From assembly GCA_963678705.1 (NCBI GenBank), contig OY783222.1, positions 13,091,730 through 13,155,729 on the forward strand: a stretch of DNA of 64,000 bases. The letters run 5' to 3'. The first letter of the stretch is position 1. Every line of letters starts with the position of its first letter. The translations under genes and the position numbers were made by a program. Positions 24,109-37,825 of the stretch are shown piece by piece. The notes below the pieces were generated by a model. That model was not told the DNA's origin. It saw nothing but the letters and a program-made list of their open reading frames with translations, and did no database searches. The stretch is from Panorpa germanica (Eukaryota; Arthropoda; Insecta; Mecoptera; Panorpidae).

Positions 24109-24614
24109 TGTGGTCCAGATCACACTCCACGCTTCCCGCCTCGCCCTTCCCCGTCCTGGAGAATCATAACTATAGACGACACGCACAACCGCGAAGATGC
24201 TAGCCATTGTCCCTGTATACGTCATTGTCCAACGCGTCCTTGCTCACACCCCTTATCCCCCACCTTACGGACTGCACTTACTGGAGGAGTAGTTGGTGAA
24301 CTATTCTTCTTTAGGAGTCATGTGACTTCTTCAGGTCATATGCTAAATGCGACGGACTTCCCCGATTTAGTCAGCATCGGCATCAGCATTCTAAAGTCTA
24401 CATTTATTTTGTGTGTTTAAATATGATGGAATGTCTAGGCCAAACATTCTCAATCTACATTACCATAATTACGTTGTTTACGTAAAGAAGATATAAAACA
24501 GAGCACTGAATTTGAGGACATTGATAAAGTCTACCAACGCTTGTGACTGGTTTAAAAGTGGGTTGACTTGCCCCTGGATTCCTTGTTTGGTATTCAGGAA
24601 GCAATAAATTGGAA

Positions 24615-24785
24615 CCCAGTAAATATTTTGAAGTCACTTTGACATTATATTGATGATGCGTATGCTGTTTTTGTCATGAAACAATTCAATTTGACTTCAC
24701 CCGTTCTAGGAACATGTCAGTGATATGAACTACAAATTACAAAATCACTTCACCCTTCAAAATCGAAGCGATATCATTTTATAAT
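24615..24785 (-). mobile_element. CCCAGTAAAC-family element, partial 250-bp type
   Basis: CCCAGTAAATATTTTGAAGT, a GATGATGCGTATGCTGTT block and CAAAATCACTTCACCC follow the reverse of the 250-bp type; the far end is missing. Confidence 0.65.
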
Positions 24786-24954
24786 TTATTACCTGATATA
24801 CTATAGTATAATATGCAAATAAGTGCGACAGATAGACCTATCTTGCTTCCTTTTCTGTGATATTCTGGTGAAATGAACGTAGACTTTTATCTCTAATAAA
24901 ATAATAATCAAATGTAAAAGAGACAACAACTATATCTCCATTCAATTGTATTAA

Positions 24955-25150
24955 GTTTGAAAGAGATGGCAATGTAAAAACAGACTTCGCAGACGCTTCC
25001 TGTTAACACCGCCTTTTTTATTGAGAAACCGAAATTTATAACAGCAGTAGCCATGAATAGATTGGATACAAAGTATAAGAAGAAGCAGAACAATATTAGG
25101 GGCGATAAAAGGCTACGTGCCTAGGAAGCCCGAGAAATTATATATAAAAA
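24955..25150 (+). mobile_element. LINE 3' fragment, same family as 13.5 kb
   Basis: AATGTAAAAACAGACTTCGC, GAAACCGAAATTTATAACAG, and the 3' end GCTACGTGCCTAGGAAGCCC. Confidence 0.65.
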
Positions 25151-25159
25151 AGAGAATAT

Positions 25160-26220
25160 TCTTATGAAAAAATTCTGACGTCTAATCTCATGACACATTC
25201 ACTTAAATAAAATAAGAGTAAGATTATTATAGTTGCTTGTTTACTATAACATAAATAGTCGGTAAAAATTGTTAATTATGGGTAATAAATGTTTATACTG
25301 AGCAATTGTAGGTTATGTTTTAAAGTTATACTCGTCAACGCATGTATATACGGTACATCGAATATGGGCAAGGCCAATTTTCGGACGCTTTAATTTGTTC
25401 AAATTTACCGACACTAAACCGAAAAAGTTTGTCTTTGTGTACGGGTTCCAATTGTTTCCAAAATGAGCACGAACTTTGTGTCTTCGTACACAAAAACTAA
25501 ATATTTGGAACCGAACACGCAAAGGCAATATATCTCAGCGTTTCTACAACAAAATCAAAACTCTTAAGACAGTCATGTATCCAGTGTACAATCGCTGTTA
25601 CACATTGAAAATTAAAATTCCAAATACTGAACTCACAAACTATTTGACAAGCTGTTCTAGAAGTAGTCAAGTAGAATGGTCATTTCGTCAGGTATCATAA
25701 CGCTAATTAATGATGTCTCATCATCAAGCACAATATCGCACTCCGGTTTTTATGGACACCTTTAGAAGTCACCTCTATTCAAAATAGAAAAAAACGTATC
25801 AAAAATAATTTCACATTAAAAATCAGTAAACATCTACATAAAATAAAAATGAAATGACTTGAAACAGAAGTAATCGATTACAGCAATCAACAACATATAA
25901 ATCAGAAAAAATGTTTGTAATGTAGATCCGTCATCTGAAAAACATATTACAATGTTTGAAGAATGATTTGGCAAAAATAAGTCGCTCGGTAATTGAATAG
26001 TAACGATTAGCTGAGTGAGCTAAAATGTCCGAAACACATTCTTGTGTTCAGTGTCAGAACGTTAGCATCAGAGTCGAATTGGTCATCCAACAGAAGAACT
26101 GGCCGTTTAATCCGACATTATACGGTGTAGCATATTCTATAATATTTCCAACCTTAAGACTCCGTTCCCATCCAATATAGTTTCTGCTGAAGGGCAGCAG
26201 GGTGGGCAGAGGTAATGAAA
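25160..26220. other. Non-coding, nothing recognised
   Basis: Frames at 25313-25528 (-) and 25476-25700 (+) overlap on opposite strands and show no family motif. Confidence 0.4.
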
Positions 26221-26225
26221 TGTCA

Positions 26226-26405
26226 AATGGGCTTGTGACCTATGTCTTAATTTCTATAAAAGTGTACTATACATTGATAAAGTGGGTTACTAGAACCTCA
26301 AATGTCCAATTATTTTTTAATAACTCATATGTTAAGAGGTATTAGCAATTAAAAAAGTCATTTTGTCTCTTTAATAATTAAAGGGATTCATCGTTGTACA
26401 CATTC
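26226..26405 (-). mobile_element. GGGCTTGTG-family TIR element, truncated
   Basis: AATGGGCTTGTGACCTATG through AAAGGGATTCATCGTTGTAC; only about 180 bases of this end remain. Confidence 0.7.
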
Positions 26406-27059
26406 TCAATAATTTGTTAACCCTTTTTAAATATTAGTTTCTGAACTCTCGTATTTTGAACTATGCATCTCATTGATAACAGTGTGACAGAGATACTAAA
26501 CCCTCGATATCGGTACCCTCGAATATTCTTGCTTAATGCAACTCTGCAAATTATTTCCTGTGCACAAAAATTCACACGTAAACAATTATATTCACAAGGT
26601 ACACCAAATTTTATTTGTAAAGAATGATATGACACCTGTAAATATTTATATTTCAGTCTATAAAATGATTTTACCAACATCTTAGTTAACATAGTTAGTT
26701 AAATAATGCGCCAGTAGGCGCATGCAGAAACGTTTGCATCAGGAGTCGCCAAACCACGGTCCGCGGACTCTTATAAAAACTAAGATATGAAATTCAATAC
26801 AGATTACAATATGTGGAATAGGAAATAAGGCACCCACAAAGCAATGTATTTAGAATACCGTTTTTTTTTGTCATTTGAAGCCTGTCGTGTCTATTGTCTT
26901 TTCAACAGTAAATTATATTCAAAGAAATGGATTTGGATTGTCAGTTGAAACGTTTTTTTCGTTAATTCCGAGTTCGGTGTTTTATTGTACGTTAATAAGT
27001 TGCTGACTTAAAAAACATTGTCTTTCTATTTACATAATTTCAATTTAATTTAGAACCAC

Positions 27060-27514
27060 TTGGCCCGGCCACAATTTAGAGGGGTGGAGATTGGGTTTCC
27101 TCACTGCCCAGATTGTGATCGACTGGATCTTTGGAGAGCAATGTCAACGGATTTACCCTCATTCGCATTTCACTACAGTCACAATCTGAATGGGTACCTA
27201 GCTCACCCTCCCAGATTAATCAAATCTGGTGCGTTCAACATGGTATAGCCGTTGGCTACCAGATTGGACGGATGCACTTAAGTGATCAATATTGTTGGAA
27301 TGACCTTCCACAGCTACAGCTGCTTGAGTTCTACCTCCTCGTTACACAAGCAGATGCAATATCTGCACGAACTCGCTGGTTTAAGATCAATAAAGACTGG
27401 AATGCCATATCCTCTAGGAGTGGAGGAAAAATCGACTTAGATTTCATTATACACAGTGTAGTGTATAACTGCCACTCGTACAAAGTTAAAGATCTAGAGT
27501 TCGATCTCCAGTGA
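27060..27514 (+). other. Unidentified coding-like segment, two overlapping frames
   Basis: More GC-balanced than its flanks. One frame (27060-27248) reads GVEIGFPHCPDCDRLDLWRA; the other (27117-27514, no ATG start) reads GYQIGRMHLSDQYCWNDLPQ and later ARTRWFKINKDWNAISSRSG, ending in TGA. No splice sites stand out. It may be a decayed transposon or retrocopy; I do not recognise a family. Confidence 0.3.
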
Positions 27515-27619
27515 GAACAGTGTTGAATTCTTTCCAGTTCATTTCTACAATATTACACACTTAATATTACATGTTAGCATATAATGTTTTGCTGGCATGA
27601 AAAATGTATATCTTTCACA

Positions 27620-28215
27620 TTAAGGAGGTACAGGACGTACCGTCAATGCAAAAAGTTTATCTCTTGATAATACGAAATGAAAAATACGAAGTACATGAGG
27701 AACGAGCAAATATTGGGACTGTACCTTTGAAAATGAATTTTTCAATTCCCTATTAAATTGCTTTTTGCTTGTTAAAATGATTTTTTTATGCATATAATAG
27801 TTCAATAAATTAAAAATTACCTATAACTAATATCAAATTTATATTAGTTCAATTTAAATTCAAATTAAATATTTTGAAAAATTAATAAAAAATTTGGCAA
27901 CGCTGTAAATTTACGTATGTTGACGCATGCATGATTTGGTTCTTTGAGCAATAAATTGTTATATTTTATATAACATTTATTCCGATTTTGAATTTCCCGC
28001 TCAAATTATAGTGGCTTATAACCCACATTTACTGTTTCTTACTGGTTTTATTTAAATATTTTCGTAAAAAGGTATCCTTTTAATAATTTTCTTTTTGCAA
28101 TAGTTACAGAAAATATTATTTTATATACACCTAGTTTTTGAAAGCCGTGTCACCATTTTTGTATAGTTAAAAGTTATATATTATATTATGTGGTGAAATT
28201 GAGCTAAAAGGTCAA
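27620..28215 (-). mobile_element. TTAA-flanked TIR element, reversed truncated copy
   Basis: Starts with the right-end TIR (TTAAGGAGGTACAGGACGTA) and runs the internal sequence of the 1383-2132 copy backwards, stopping before the other TIR. Confidence 0.75.
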
Positions 28216-28919
28216 ATTGCAACTGCGAACTGCAAAAGTTTGAGGACCCCTTGTTTACATGGTAATGTCAACATTCTGGTCCATATATCATTTTATTAAC
28301 AAGCTACTTTCAGTTCGTAATATAGTTCTCCTTTTCTAACTTATAAATGTGTCTCTTTCTAATGTTTAGTCCAATTACTATATAACTAAATCTTGAACTA
28401 CGTTATTGCGTCTTAAACTTTAATTCGCCGAGCAAGGACAAGACCCGATCTTCTATAAATTATGTTGAACAACGTTTTTTTGAAATATATAAAATTTTAT
28501 TTGCTTATTTACATTGAGTGACAGAAATTGTTTATTAGAAAAATAATGGATTCTGTATTATGGGATCGCCGTTGAATTTATGTATATCAATCAACTTAAA
28601 TGTGTGTGTCCTTAATAAAATTTATATTTATGTTTCTCGATATATCATATGATTAGAGAGGCTATAGCTAGCCACACATTAACTCTAAGATTGAAAAATA
28701 AGATAGATCGAGTAAAGTGCTGTACCGGAAGTCTTAGAGTGCATTATTACTTACAGATAAGTAAGAAAAAACTTTTGTTGAAGTCTGTACCAACGCAGTC
28801 ACTTTACATTTTTTAATTATATTAATTGTGTGCCTTTCGGCTTTACAATCTACAGTGTTATATTTGTTAATGCATTTCATATAAAGTTAAGTTCAAAGTT
28901 AAAACTAAACTTAAACTAT

Positions 28920-29640
28920 TCAAGACTATTACTACTTCGAATAGTACTTTCTGTTTCTTCTTTTCTTGATCCTCTCTATTCATGTTCCCTACCCCTCCTT
29001 TATTCACACCGTTTCCTGCTTCTCCTTCCTTATTGCCTGTATCTTCATCTATCACCTCTTGCCTTCCTTGTCTCCTCTCGACAAACCCTCTATTATCTTT
29101 TTACTAACCTTCCTGCCTTCTCTCTTCGTTTTCACTTCTCCACTTATGTCTATTACAGGCATAGACGCTCTATCTTTACTATTTCCTCTTGACTCTCTTA
29201 CTTTACTATTTCTTCTTTACTCACTACCTTTACTATGTTATTATTGTGTCTATCACCGTCATCCACCTCTTGTCCTTATCTCCTTTCCGAAAATCCTCTA
29301 TTTCTCTGGACTGAAGTTTAACTGTTTCCTCGCTACTTCTTTCTTTCTCCTGCTTCCCTTTACTGCCTCCCTTTACCCAATACTGGCCAATATTCATTTC
29401 GCTCACTACTTTTTCCTTACACTCAAACTTAATGTGCTCCAGTATTTCGTCCTCCGTTCCGCACACTCTACACTTTCTTTCCTCACTACTTTCCCAGTAT
29501 CTGTTTCCTTTTTCCTCATTTCCCAATCTAAACCTAGCTGTCCTTCTTATGTGTTTTATATCTTTTTCTATAAGGTACTGAGCAGTACTCAGGTACATTA
29601 CTTTCCCAAATCCTTTTATTTAGCAGTCACTTTACATACA
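28920..29640 (-). mobile_element. LINE remnant with intact C-terminal CCHC-like segment
   Basis: A 121-codon minus-strand reading (29598-29233) has RTARFRLGNEEKGNRYWESS and CRVCGTEDEILEHIKFEC, the typical post-RT Cys/His box of non-LTR elements, then a Lys/Glu-rich tail. The long opposite-strand reading at 28966-29685 is its shadow. It is 5'-truncated. Confidence 0.7.
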
Positions 29641-30102
29641 AACTGTATTATATTACTATGGCTACATAGTACCAGAACACTATAAGTTTTTTATACAATT
29701 TAAAATTTATTGTATTGCAAGTATAGAACCCTAGGAGGTTCCATAGGAGGAACATAGTAAAAAAGACTACACAAATTTTGATTGTGAATTTCCCATCGTG
29801 TACATATTTCAGTTCTTTTGGTGTGACCGCAAGCGTGCACTCTGTCATATGTTCCCATGGAACTTACTGAACAGAGTGTCTTAAACCTCAGACATATTCG
29901 AATACGTTTGAATCGCCTCTGGAACGCATAGCACGACTGAACCAAACGTGGCTAAAACATGAGTTAAAAATCTAATGAAATAATAAATCTAATTTTAACT
30001 TTTGTATAAAAAAATAATATCATAATATTTTATTTTTCCTCCATCGTGATTTGGAAATCCCAACCATGAAAGAAGAGATAAGCGTATTCAAAACTATTTA
30101 GG

Positions 30103-30351
30103 CCTGTCGCACATTGCAAGCGTATTTCAAAGAATTTTGACCGGACGTATACGCGCTACTACGCTTTACATATGCGAACCCTGCAAATGTAATGAACCCT
30201 CCGCTTACTGCAAGCGACGAAGCCGTCCGAATACGGGCGGTACGTAGTTTCACACTGCAAGCGTATATCAGCGAATTTTAACCAAGCGAATATATGCTAC
30301 AACGCTAAACCTATCCCAACCTTATAAATGCAATCATTCGTCTCAGACAGG
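30103..30351 (+). mobile_element. CCTGTC-type TIR element with dimeric interior
   Basis: Starts CCTGTCGCAC and ends CTCAGACAGG. The interior consists of two diverged direct copies of about 90 bases (CAAGCGTATTTCAAAGAATT and CAAGCGTATATCAGCGAATT), each followed by GCTAC-ACGCT and a CGAACC/CCAACC block. Confidence 0.7.
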
Positions 30352-30589
30352 AAGGGATATAGAACCGAATGCAATAGTCTCTTTCATAACAGTGGTGTCC
30401 CGATAAAAATTAAAGTAAAAGTTTGCTCTCATGATAAATTATGTTAGTACAAAACAACTCCAATACACCCTACTAGGGATATAACGAATGTTCGATTTCC
30501 TACGTATGCGAATTTTCAACTCCAACATTCGCAGTTGCGATGTGTATGCAAATAGTAAGCAATTACTTTTGGCGCCATTTAAAAACTTC

Positions 30590-30868
30590 TTATACATTCC
30601 AAGACATGTGACATGACGTCCGCTAAGTTGCTATCTCTTTTTTACAACAAAGCGTAAAAGATATAGGATATTCAACACAGAACTCTTATCTATAGAAAAT
30701 AAACTGACCTTAATAGTACGACATGTTACGTCATAAATATGGCCGATATCTGTAGCGCTAAAACTACAATTCGAATTTTTAATTGCTATATCTCTGGCAA
30801 CATTTAGATATTTATTAAAATAAAAATGCCAATATACATTTATTAATTTCAATTTTAATCCACAATTT
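30590..30868 (-). mobile_element. GGGCTTGTG-family fragment, hairpin-module subfamily
   Basis: Contains ACATTCCAAGACATGTGACA, GTTGCTATCTCTTTT with its inverted partner AAAAGATATAGGATA, and the shared block AGCGCTAAAACTACAATTCG. Both TIRs are lost. Confidence 0.65.
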
Positions 30869-30869
30869 A

Positions 30870-33435
30870 TTCCCTGTTTTGAGTTCTTGTTTTAAAAATT
30901 ATAAAAGTATTGCCACTAAACCACTGTAACTCATAAACTAATTGTCGGAATGCTATGAAATTTTAACACATATCGTTTGAGAGTTGATTTGTCTAATGGC
31001 GCATATGGTTGATATTTTATACTGCAAACTTATTGTGTGATCCAATATGTTAATCGCACCCATAATCGATCAAGCATGTTGAACGAGCCAGTTAGCGGTC
31101 CAGCATATTTGAGCGCGACTCCAGTGTGCGGCCGGCAGTATGTGTCCGTTATTATGAATCATAAGACACGGCGCGTCATAGCATCTTGTTGACAATCATT
31201 AACATTCATTTTATGGTTGTATTTTTTATAACTAAATTTAAATATCATTGCATAATACTAGTGGATTATTACTTAATGATGTTGTGGATGATCATGATTT
31301 TTTATGTAAATTGCTGATGATTTATTTCATGTAAATTAATTGCACATTACTGGTTTGTTTTATCTATAACTGGTTTAACGATTTGATATTCGATTTCTCA
31401 TACACCTTAAATTTAATTCGGTGTTCAATATGTTATGTCCACTACAACCAGTGCCGACCAAACATTATTTGCATGGTACTTCATTGTGGTGTATGCGTAC
31501 TAGAGTGGCACTTATTTACTCCTTTTTGCGATTTCTTATTGCCTACTTGGTGCCATTACATGAAAAAATATCTGTGCAAAATATCAAGTCAATCGGATAA
31601 GGGAAAAGCGAGCCCCAAGAGCCTCGAAAATCGAAAAATCCTGGAAAATAATTGTTTTATTAATTTCTCTTGCGAAATAGTAATTTTATGCAAAAAAGTA
31701 TTATACAAAAGTTGCAGATCTATTAAAGATACATGTATTATCATACATGACTAGTAGCGCAGTCAGAGGCAGATTTAACTAAAGACGCGCCCTTTAACTA
31801 TATTGTGACTAGATGCAATTCATTTCGACTACTACCTTAAAAGGAGACGGTCATTTAAATAAGCTTTTACTTTATATTATCAGCCTATGGTTCAACTGTT
31901 TCCTTAAAGGTTAGTGATTATTATTTATTGAAAAATGTGATATAATAAAAATGTTTCATTTGATATACCAACTTGTACGGTAAATATATAGGGGATACTA
32001 ATAAAATAACTTAATATTTGATCTCGAAAGGAGAGAAGAAGTAACATAAGTTAAAAGGACGTTGTGGTGACGTAAATGACCGTCTCATTGTGTTTAGACC
32101 TTTTCATGTATTACTATTTTCCCTGTCTTTTTAATTTTTTTAGGACGGGCCTAAGATTGCTTGTGCGAGTTATATATTCTGAGAGCGGAAAAAATATAAG
32201 TACTTTGATTTATTACAATTTATGCTCAGAATGGCTGTATTCAGTTGTGACCTGCTTCGAAGCAGAGTTGAATAGGGGCTGCGTCAATAATGTTAGTCCT
32301 TGGTCACCATTCCAATGTGAGTCCTTTCCATTCCGTGCATTCCAGGAATCCCTTCATAGGTGGCGATGGTGTAGAACCAGTAGATAGAGGGTCGCATTTA
32401 GAATAAATTATTTGGATCTATTTTTGTTATACAATAGGAATACTATCTTAACTTACGTACATCTTTCCTCCTTCATCCCTTCTCTTAAATTCTCTTAAAT
32501 GGTGAATGAACAATATCTCAAGAATCTCAAGAAGTATTAAAGACACGGATCTAATGTCATGGTTAGCAGTTGATTGACCATCCAGAACATTTAACATTTG
32601 TTATGGACTCCTATACCATTTATTTTAATATGCTACAAGAGTATCGGCTTGAAGATAAAGACTACAGGTATACAATAAATCTTCATGCATCCGCGTCACA
32701 GACGCTCCTGATTGGAGGATGTCCACCATGTATTTTTTTCCTTTTCTAGTTATTTTGCAGTATTTTATAATTCGTATTTACATGTTTCTTCATGTTTCTC
32801 AAGATGTCTGTAGACTTGTAATGTAATTTGTGCGATATACGCGGTAAAGTTAAGAAGAGCATTGGCCGTCAAAATGGCAACTCATCACGCAAGGTCGTGA
32901 ATGTCGTGATACCATGACTAACCGTTATTCTTAAATCGATAACTAATCGAACTAATAACAAGTGTTAATATTTTTAATTAGTTTATATATATTAGCAGTA
33001 AATTATATTTGGGACATACATTTATTAATATAAACGCCATCTTGCATTAGGTAAATCAAAAATTAAAATAATGGAGGTGGTTGGAACTTGCTTTAACCAG
33101 AGTTTAAATATAAAGTGGGTTATTGTGTAAGCATTTCCTCTTACCCCTTCCCCCATTTTTATTAGTTTTTATTAAAATTAACGTCCATACCTTTCATATC
33201 AAACGCAAAGCTTTTCAAAACAATCTCAGTGAGTAATACCGACAATAGCACATTTGTATGACCAAATCATGCAAATAATACAGTAGATGTCGAGAGCAGT
33301 GCGGACCTGAGGACGACTACCTTTAAACATGCTGATTACTCCACTATAATAAACTGAAAACACGCTGAAACTTTAAATTGTCTTACTGTAATGATTTATT
33401 TTGGTTTTCTTTTATTTATTTCAACGCTCTAAAGA
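30870..33435. other. Non-coding desert, nothing recognised
   Basis: Several open frames (31383-31754, 32076-32387) are Cys/Ile-rich in an AT-rich background, lack splice context and look like chance. Confidence 0.45.
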
Positions 33436-33439
33436 AGTA

Positions 33440-33495
33440 AACGATTTAAGTGAAAAAGTAGTGCCTAATGGCAAAAACTTTAAATAAATAATAAT
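33440..33495 (+). mobile_element. LINE 3'-end fragment
   Basis: AACGATTTAAGTGAAAAAGT and GTGCCTAATGGCAAAAACTT match the 3' end of the 6.5-7.1 kb LINE. Confidence 0.45.
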
Positions 33496-33527
33496 AAGAA
33501 GAAAAAGTAGACGGGTCCCTATCGATA

Positions 33528-34147
33528 AATGGGCTTGTGACCTATGTCTTAATTTCTATAAAAGTGTACTATATATTGATAAAGTGGGTTACTAGAACCT
33601 CAAATGTTCAATTAATATTTTAATAACTCCTTATGTGTTAAGAGATATTAACAATTAAAAAAGTCATTTTGTCTCTTTAATTATTAAAGGGGTTCAACGT
33701 TGTACACATTCCAAGTGCATGTGACATCACAATCCTTGTGTAAGGTTTTAAACCAACCTTACAGTTCATAAATCTCTGCTATATGTATTTATATATCAAA
33801 ATATCAAATATTATTTACAGCTATTTCAAGGAACAATCAAATTACAATACTATGTCTGCCTTAGCAGGATTAAATAACATAAAAAATTATTATTATTTGA
33901 CTACCAACAGCTACAGAAGATTACCACAGCACTGACCTACTCAACAAATAACTGACGTTAAAATGCATTCACCTCATATGGCCGACCGTATATTTCTAGC
34001 GCTAAAACTACAATTTAAATTTTTAATTGCTATATCTCCGTCAATATTTGGATATTTAATAAAATAGAAACGCCAATACACATTTATTAACATCAATTTC
34101 AATCAACAATTGAAAAATCGACCACTAAAAAATGAGGACACAAGCCT
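33528..34147 (-). mobile_element. GGGCTTGTG-family TIR element, near-complete
   Basis: AATGGGCTTGTGACCTATG at the left and GAGGACACAAGCC at the right, about 620 bp, reverse orientation to the 18056 copy. Confidence 0.8.
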
Positions 34148-34149
34148 TG

Positions 34150-36920
34150 TAGTGATTGTAGAGTCTATTTGTTTGTTCGACTACAAAAGTTTTGGTAGAG
34201 GAAGATTGTAAAATTTACTACAGAAAGGTTCTATATATTCTTTTCAACAAAGCAAGGGTTTTCACGAAAGTCAAAGTTCGTCTTTTAGTAAATTTTGTTA
34301 TGTTTCTTTTGTTGCATAAGTTTTACGTTCGTAAAACCATTAGAAATAAAGATATACTTAAAAATTGTGTAAAAAAAGTGCTTCTTTTTAACCTAGTGAA
34401 AAATTACGTAAGGAACATGACGATATGAGAAGTATGTACTTTTCATATCCTTCTTTAGAACGTTTATACAAGAAAAGAAAAGGAATAATTATAATAATTA
34501 ATTTTAATGTAAAATTCTAATTGCACTGTACTACAGGCATTTGTCGCGGTGTAGTTAAAACGTTTCAATCGATTTTTAAACTATTTCCTGATAAGATATC
34601 TACACAGTCTTTGTGGATGACAATACAATGCACATGTCGACAAAACAAAAAAATGACCTGAACAAAATTTGGTGCTTTTGTTACTTATAATATAATGAAT
34701 GAAAAAATGTCGGGTGCCGCTCTGTACACCTCAGTATCTATTAAGACATACATCCTCTATCAGATTTATGCAATACGCGGAATCAGCAAAACCGAATTTG
34801 TCCGAAAAGGCGTATTTATCCGTAGAGACGTAACTCATTTAGGGGTACATAATGAACATTATAATTATTTGGAGTCTACCCTCACTCAGTGTACATTAAA
34901 ACAATCAAAAGCAGCAAACAGAAAAATTTTACCATTAAAACTCACGACAATTCATTAATACAACATCTGGGACAATACACACACGACAGCCTTACCTTCA
35001 AGATCAAATATAGATTACCATAGCAAACTTTTTAACCACGTTTCCTTGCACAAACACAGAGGACAAAATGTAATACAAGACTTAGAACACAATCAATGTA
35101 GATTTAGGCTCGGACCAGGCACCATATATTAGAATAAGACATATTATAATTAATATTATAATAATATAATAACATTTGATTAATAAATGTCTTTGAACTT
35201 TAACTTGGAGCCTCACCCCTCCTATGTTTCTTAACTTTGTTTCCAATAAAACAGTACGATATTCGATTTATGCATTCTATTCACAGTAAACTAAAATTAT
35301 TATTTATCCAAAGAAGATATTTGACATTTTTTACCATACATAACTATTAATACAGTTACAATATTAAATTGAAATAAGCATTTGAAATGGAAAATATCAG
35401 AAGTACAATCTTATATCTATGGTCATGGAAATTTTCGATTTTATTTCATTGAATTAATATTTTACCCACTGTCTTCTGGCCCTTGTTGCCCCACCCTAGT
35501 AACGGTCCAGCTCTTCCATCAATTTGCATAATTCAGTTATTATTCCGTATTATGAATATATTCTAAAAGCTTATAAAAATGTTTTAATTATATTTATTTA
35601 TTATTTTATTATATAAGAGTGAGTATAAAATATTTATTGATATCATTCATCATTCTTGCATCACCTGACGTTCCATAGTGAGTTAGTAAAATATCTAATA
35701 GTTTTCGTAGTACGCAGGCTCACAGTGATTTGCCAAAACGGGAACTCACTAAATAAATGAGTAATGTGCTAATTACGTTTTGCAATTAACACTTCTGTAA
35801 CACTCGGACCAGCTGGTACTGGTGCTGAGTGCAGGTGACCGGAATTTACTAATCGATAAATCCATTAAACCAGATTACATTATCTTTATCTTTCGATAAC
35901 ATTTCTTTGTTTTCGGTGATAAAGGTATCTATCAATAGATAAACAAAAACGCTGCCACGCCCTAGTCGCCACTGGCACTGAATACGTATTATGTGAAACT
36001 TGTTAAATAAGTTATTATAAAAAGCATTAAAATTTTCATTTATTTGGCAAACTGGAACTAATTAACCCGCCTCGAACTCTATCAGGTTCTCTACTAGATC
36101 CCCATCATGTTTCCGACTAAAACCCCATTAGGCATTTGTGAGGTCTTAGTGAAGCCTCATGAACCTCGTGAGGAACCTAATCAATGTCTTTAGATAATCG
36201 GGATCTCTTTTATTAGGAACGTTACAAACGGCTAGGGTAAAATTCTACTCGAGACCTTCAAAACACATTATTTTAGATAATATCTCACGATTTGTTAACG
36301 TCTTGTCACACATTGTCAACCTTATTAGTCACTCATTTGAAAAGAAATATATTTTTTTGTCTAATTTTTTGTTTTTAGTCTTGTTTTTTTTTCGAATGTC
36401 CAATTTTAGCTTAGAAATTTATGATTCCTTCCCATTGTTGGTGATTGTCGTAAATTAAAAATACTTAATCATGAATAATTAAAAAAATTAATATATTTAG
36501 TTAGTATGACCAGACCTATTAGCGTCACCAGATTTGTATGACATTTCGGTACTTCCATGTTCTTTTTTGTCATGTTATGTTCGTTTAGACCCTTAATAGG
36601 ATGCCATACTGCAAAAAATGGTTGCGATTTTTCCGTTACTATTTGCGGATCTATCAAGTCAATAATCAAACAAAATATTTTAATTGAAAAATGGAATTAT
36701 TAAATTAAGGTAAAAGACACTAACAAACGTCGATTTTTTAATTTTTGATTGAAGAAAAGGTTAATATATTGACATTCTTTTTTGTTAAATACTCTAAAGG
36801 TGATGTAGAATTATAGCTATAACAATTTCAGTTTTACCGCATGTGTTAGACATGCATAATACGTTACAGAAGAATTAAATAATCGAGATTATTTTTCCTT
36901 TTTCATTCAGGCTATTAAAT
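34150..36920. other. Non-coding desert, nothing recognised
   Basis: No gene, TIR or retroelement motif seen. The 34695-34958 frame has no recognisable domain. Confidence 0.45.
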
Positions 36921-36924
36921 AACG

Positions 36925-37445
36925 TGACTGACGCTGTAAAACATTTTATTTTGTTTTATTATCACCTTCAATACACAATCCTCCTCTATTCATGCAATAC
37001 TTTATACGAATTTTACATTATCAGAAACAGTGCTGGAAGTCTTCTTCAAGACGCGTGCTACTTTCCAATGCCTAGACTGGTTATTATCCTTTCCAATAAG
37101 TTTGGGTCCTTTTTAATGGTGTCAGTACAAACATTTTTGAGAGTTTTTTGTTCTTCAAACATGAGAATTTTAGGTACCTTTGGACACACTTTTTGCATGT
37201 TGGAATTATTATGTAAAATCTGCGTACGGATTCTATATCAATTCCTGCAGTTTCAGCATCGCACGAATACTTAACCGACGATCAAATCGAGTTAGATTAC
37301 CGTTTTTTTTCAAGAATTCTTTCACACATACTTCTTTCAATAAATTATAAGTTTCAGTAGCGGTTTTTCCAAGTTTCGAGTGAAATTTCACAACAATTCG
37401 TTGATCTATTGTTACACCTAATATTTTTCCTGCGAAAAAATAACT
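36925..37445 (-). mobile_element. Mariner transposase remnant
   Basis: Minus strand: IDQRIVVKFHSKLGKTATET and YNLLKEV are the mariner N-terminal helix motif; further on PKILMFEEQKTLKNV and DPNLLERIITS resemble the mariner segment before the first catalytic Asp. Several stops and shifts; no TIRs identified. Confidence 0.65.
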
Positions 37446-37635
37446 TTAATGCGTACGATGGCTACGGCTATAATGATTTGTTTACAGAAGCGGGAGGCAT
37501 TTCATTCGAAAGACAAAGCTTCACGATAAACACCTGTCGGCCGCTGATATTTGGCGCATAAACACTTCTGTAGCAGCATCAGTCTCGTTATTTAATAGCC
37601 GCACCTTCTATATATTCCTTCATACACAACCCGGC

Positions 37636-37825
37636 TGTTGGTAGTAAATGACGTATCACACACACACTTTTATGTGTCTGTTGTATAAAAGAGATGGATT
37701 GGAATTTTTATAACGCTGAATCCCTTCACTAATTGAAGAGATAAATAACTTTTTTAATTGTTAATATCTTCTAAAATATAAGTAGTTATTAAAAAAATAA
37801 TTGAACATTTGTTCACAAGCCCATT
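37636..37825 (+). mobile_element. GGGCTTGTG-family fragment with right TIR
   Basis: TGTTGTATAAAAGAGAT, a GAATCCCTTCACTAATTGAA block and TTCACAAGCCCATT mark the terminal 190 bases of the hairpin-module subfamily. Confidence 0.65.

Noticed and set aside
24082-24420. 112-codon Pro/Ser/Cys-rich plus frame upstream of the Gly-rich gene
   Set aside because: Overlaps the TATA and initiator of the minus-strand gene and has no splice context or motif.
28966-29685. 239-codon plus-strand open frame
   Set aside because: It is the antisense of a LINE C-terminal segment with a CRVCG...H...C box; composition is Leu/Phe/Ser-rich as expected for a shadow frame.
36924-37274. 116-codon plus frame
   Set aside because: Antisense of a decayed mariner transposase.
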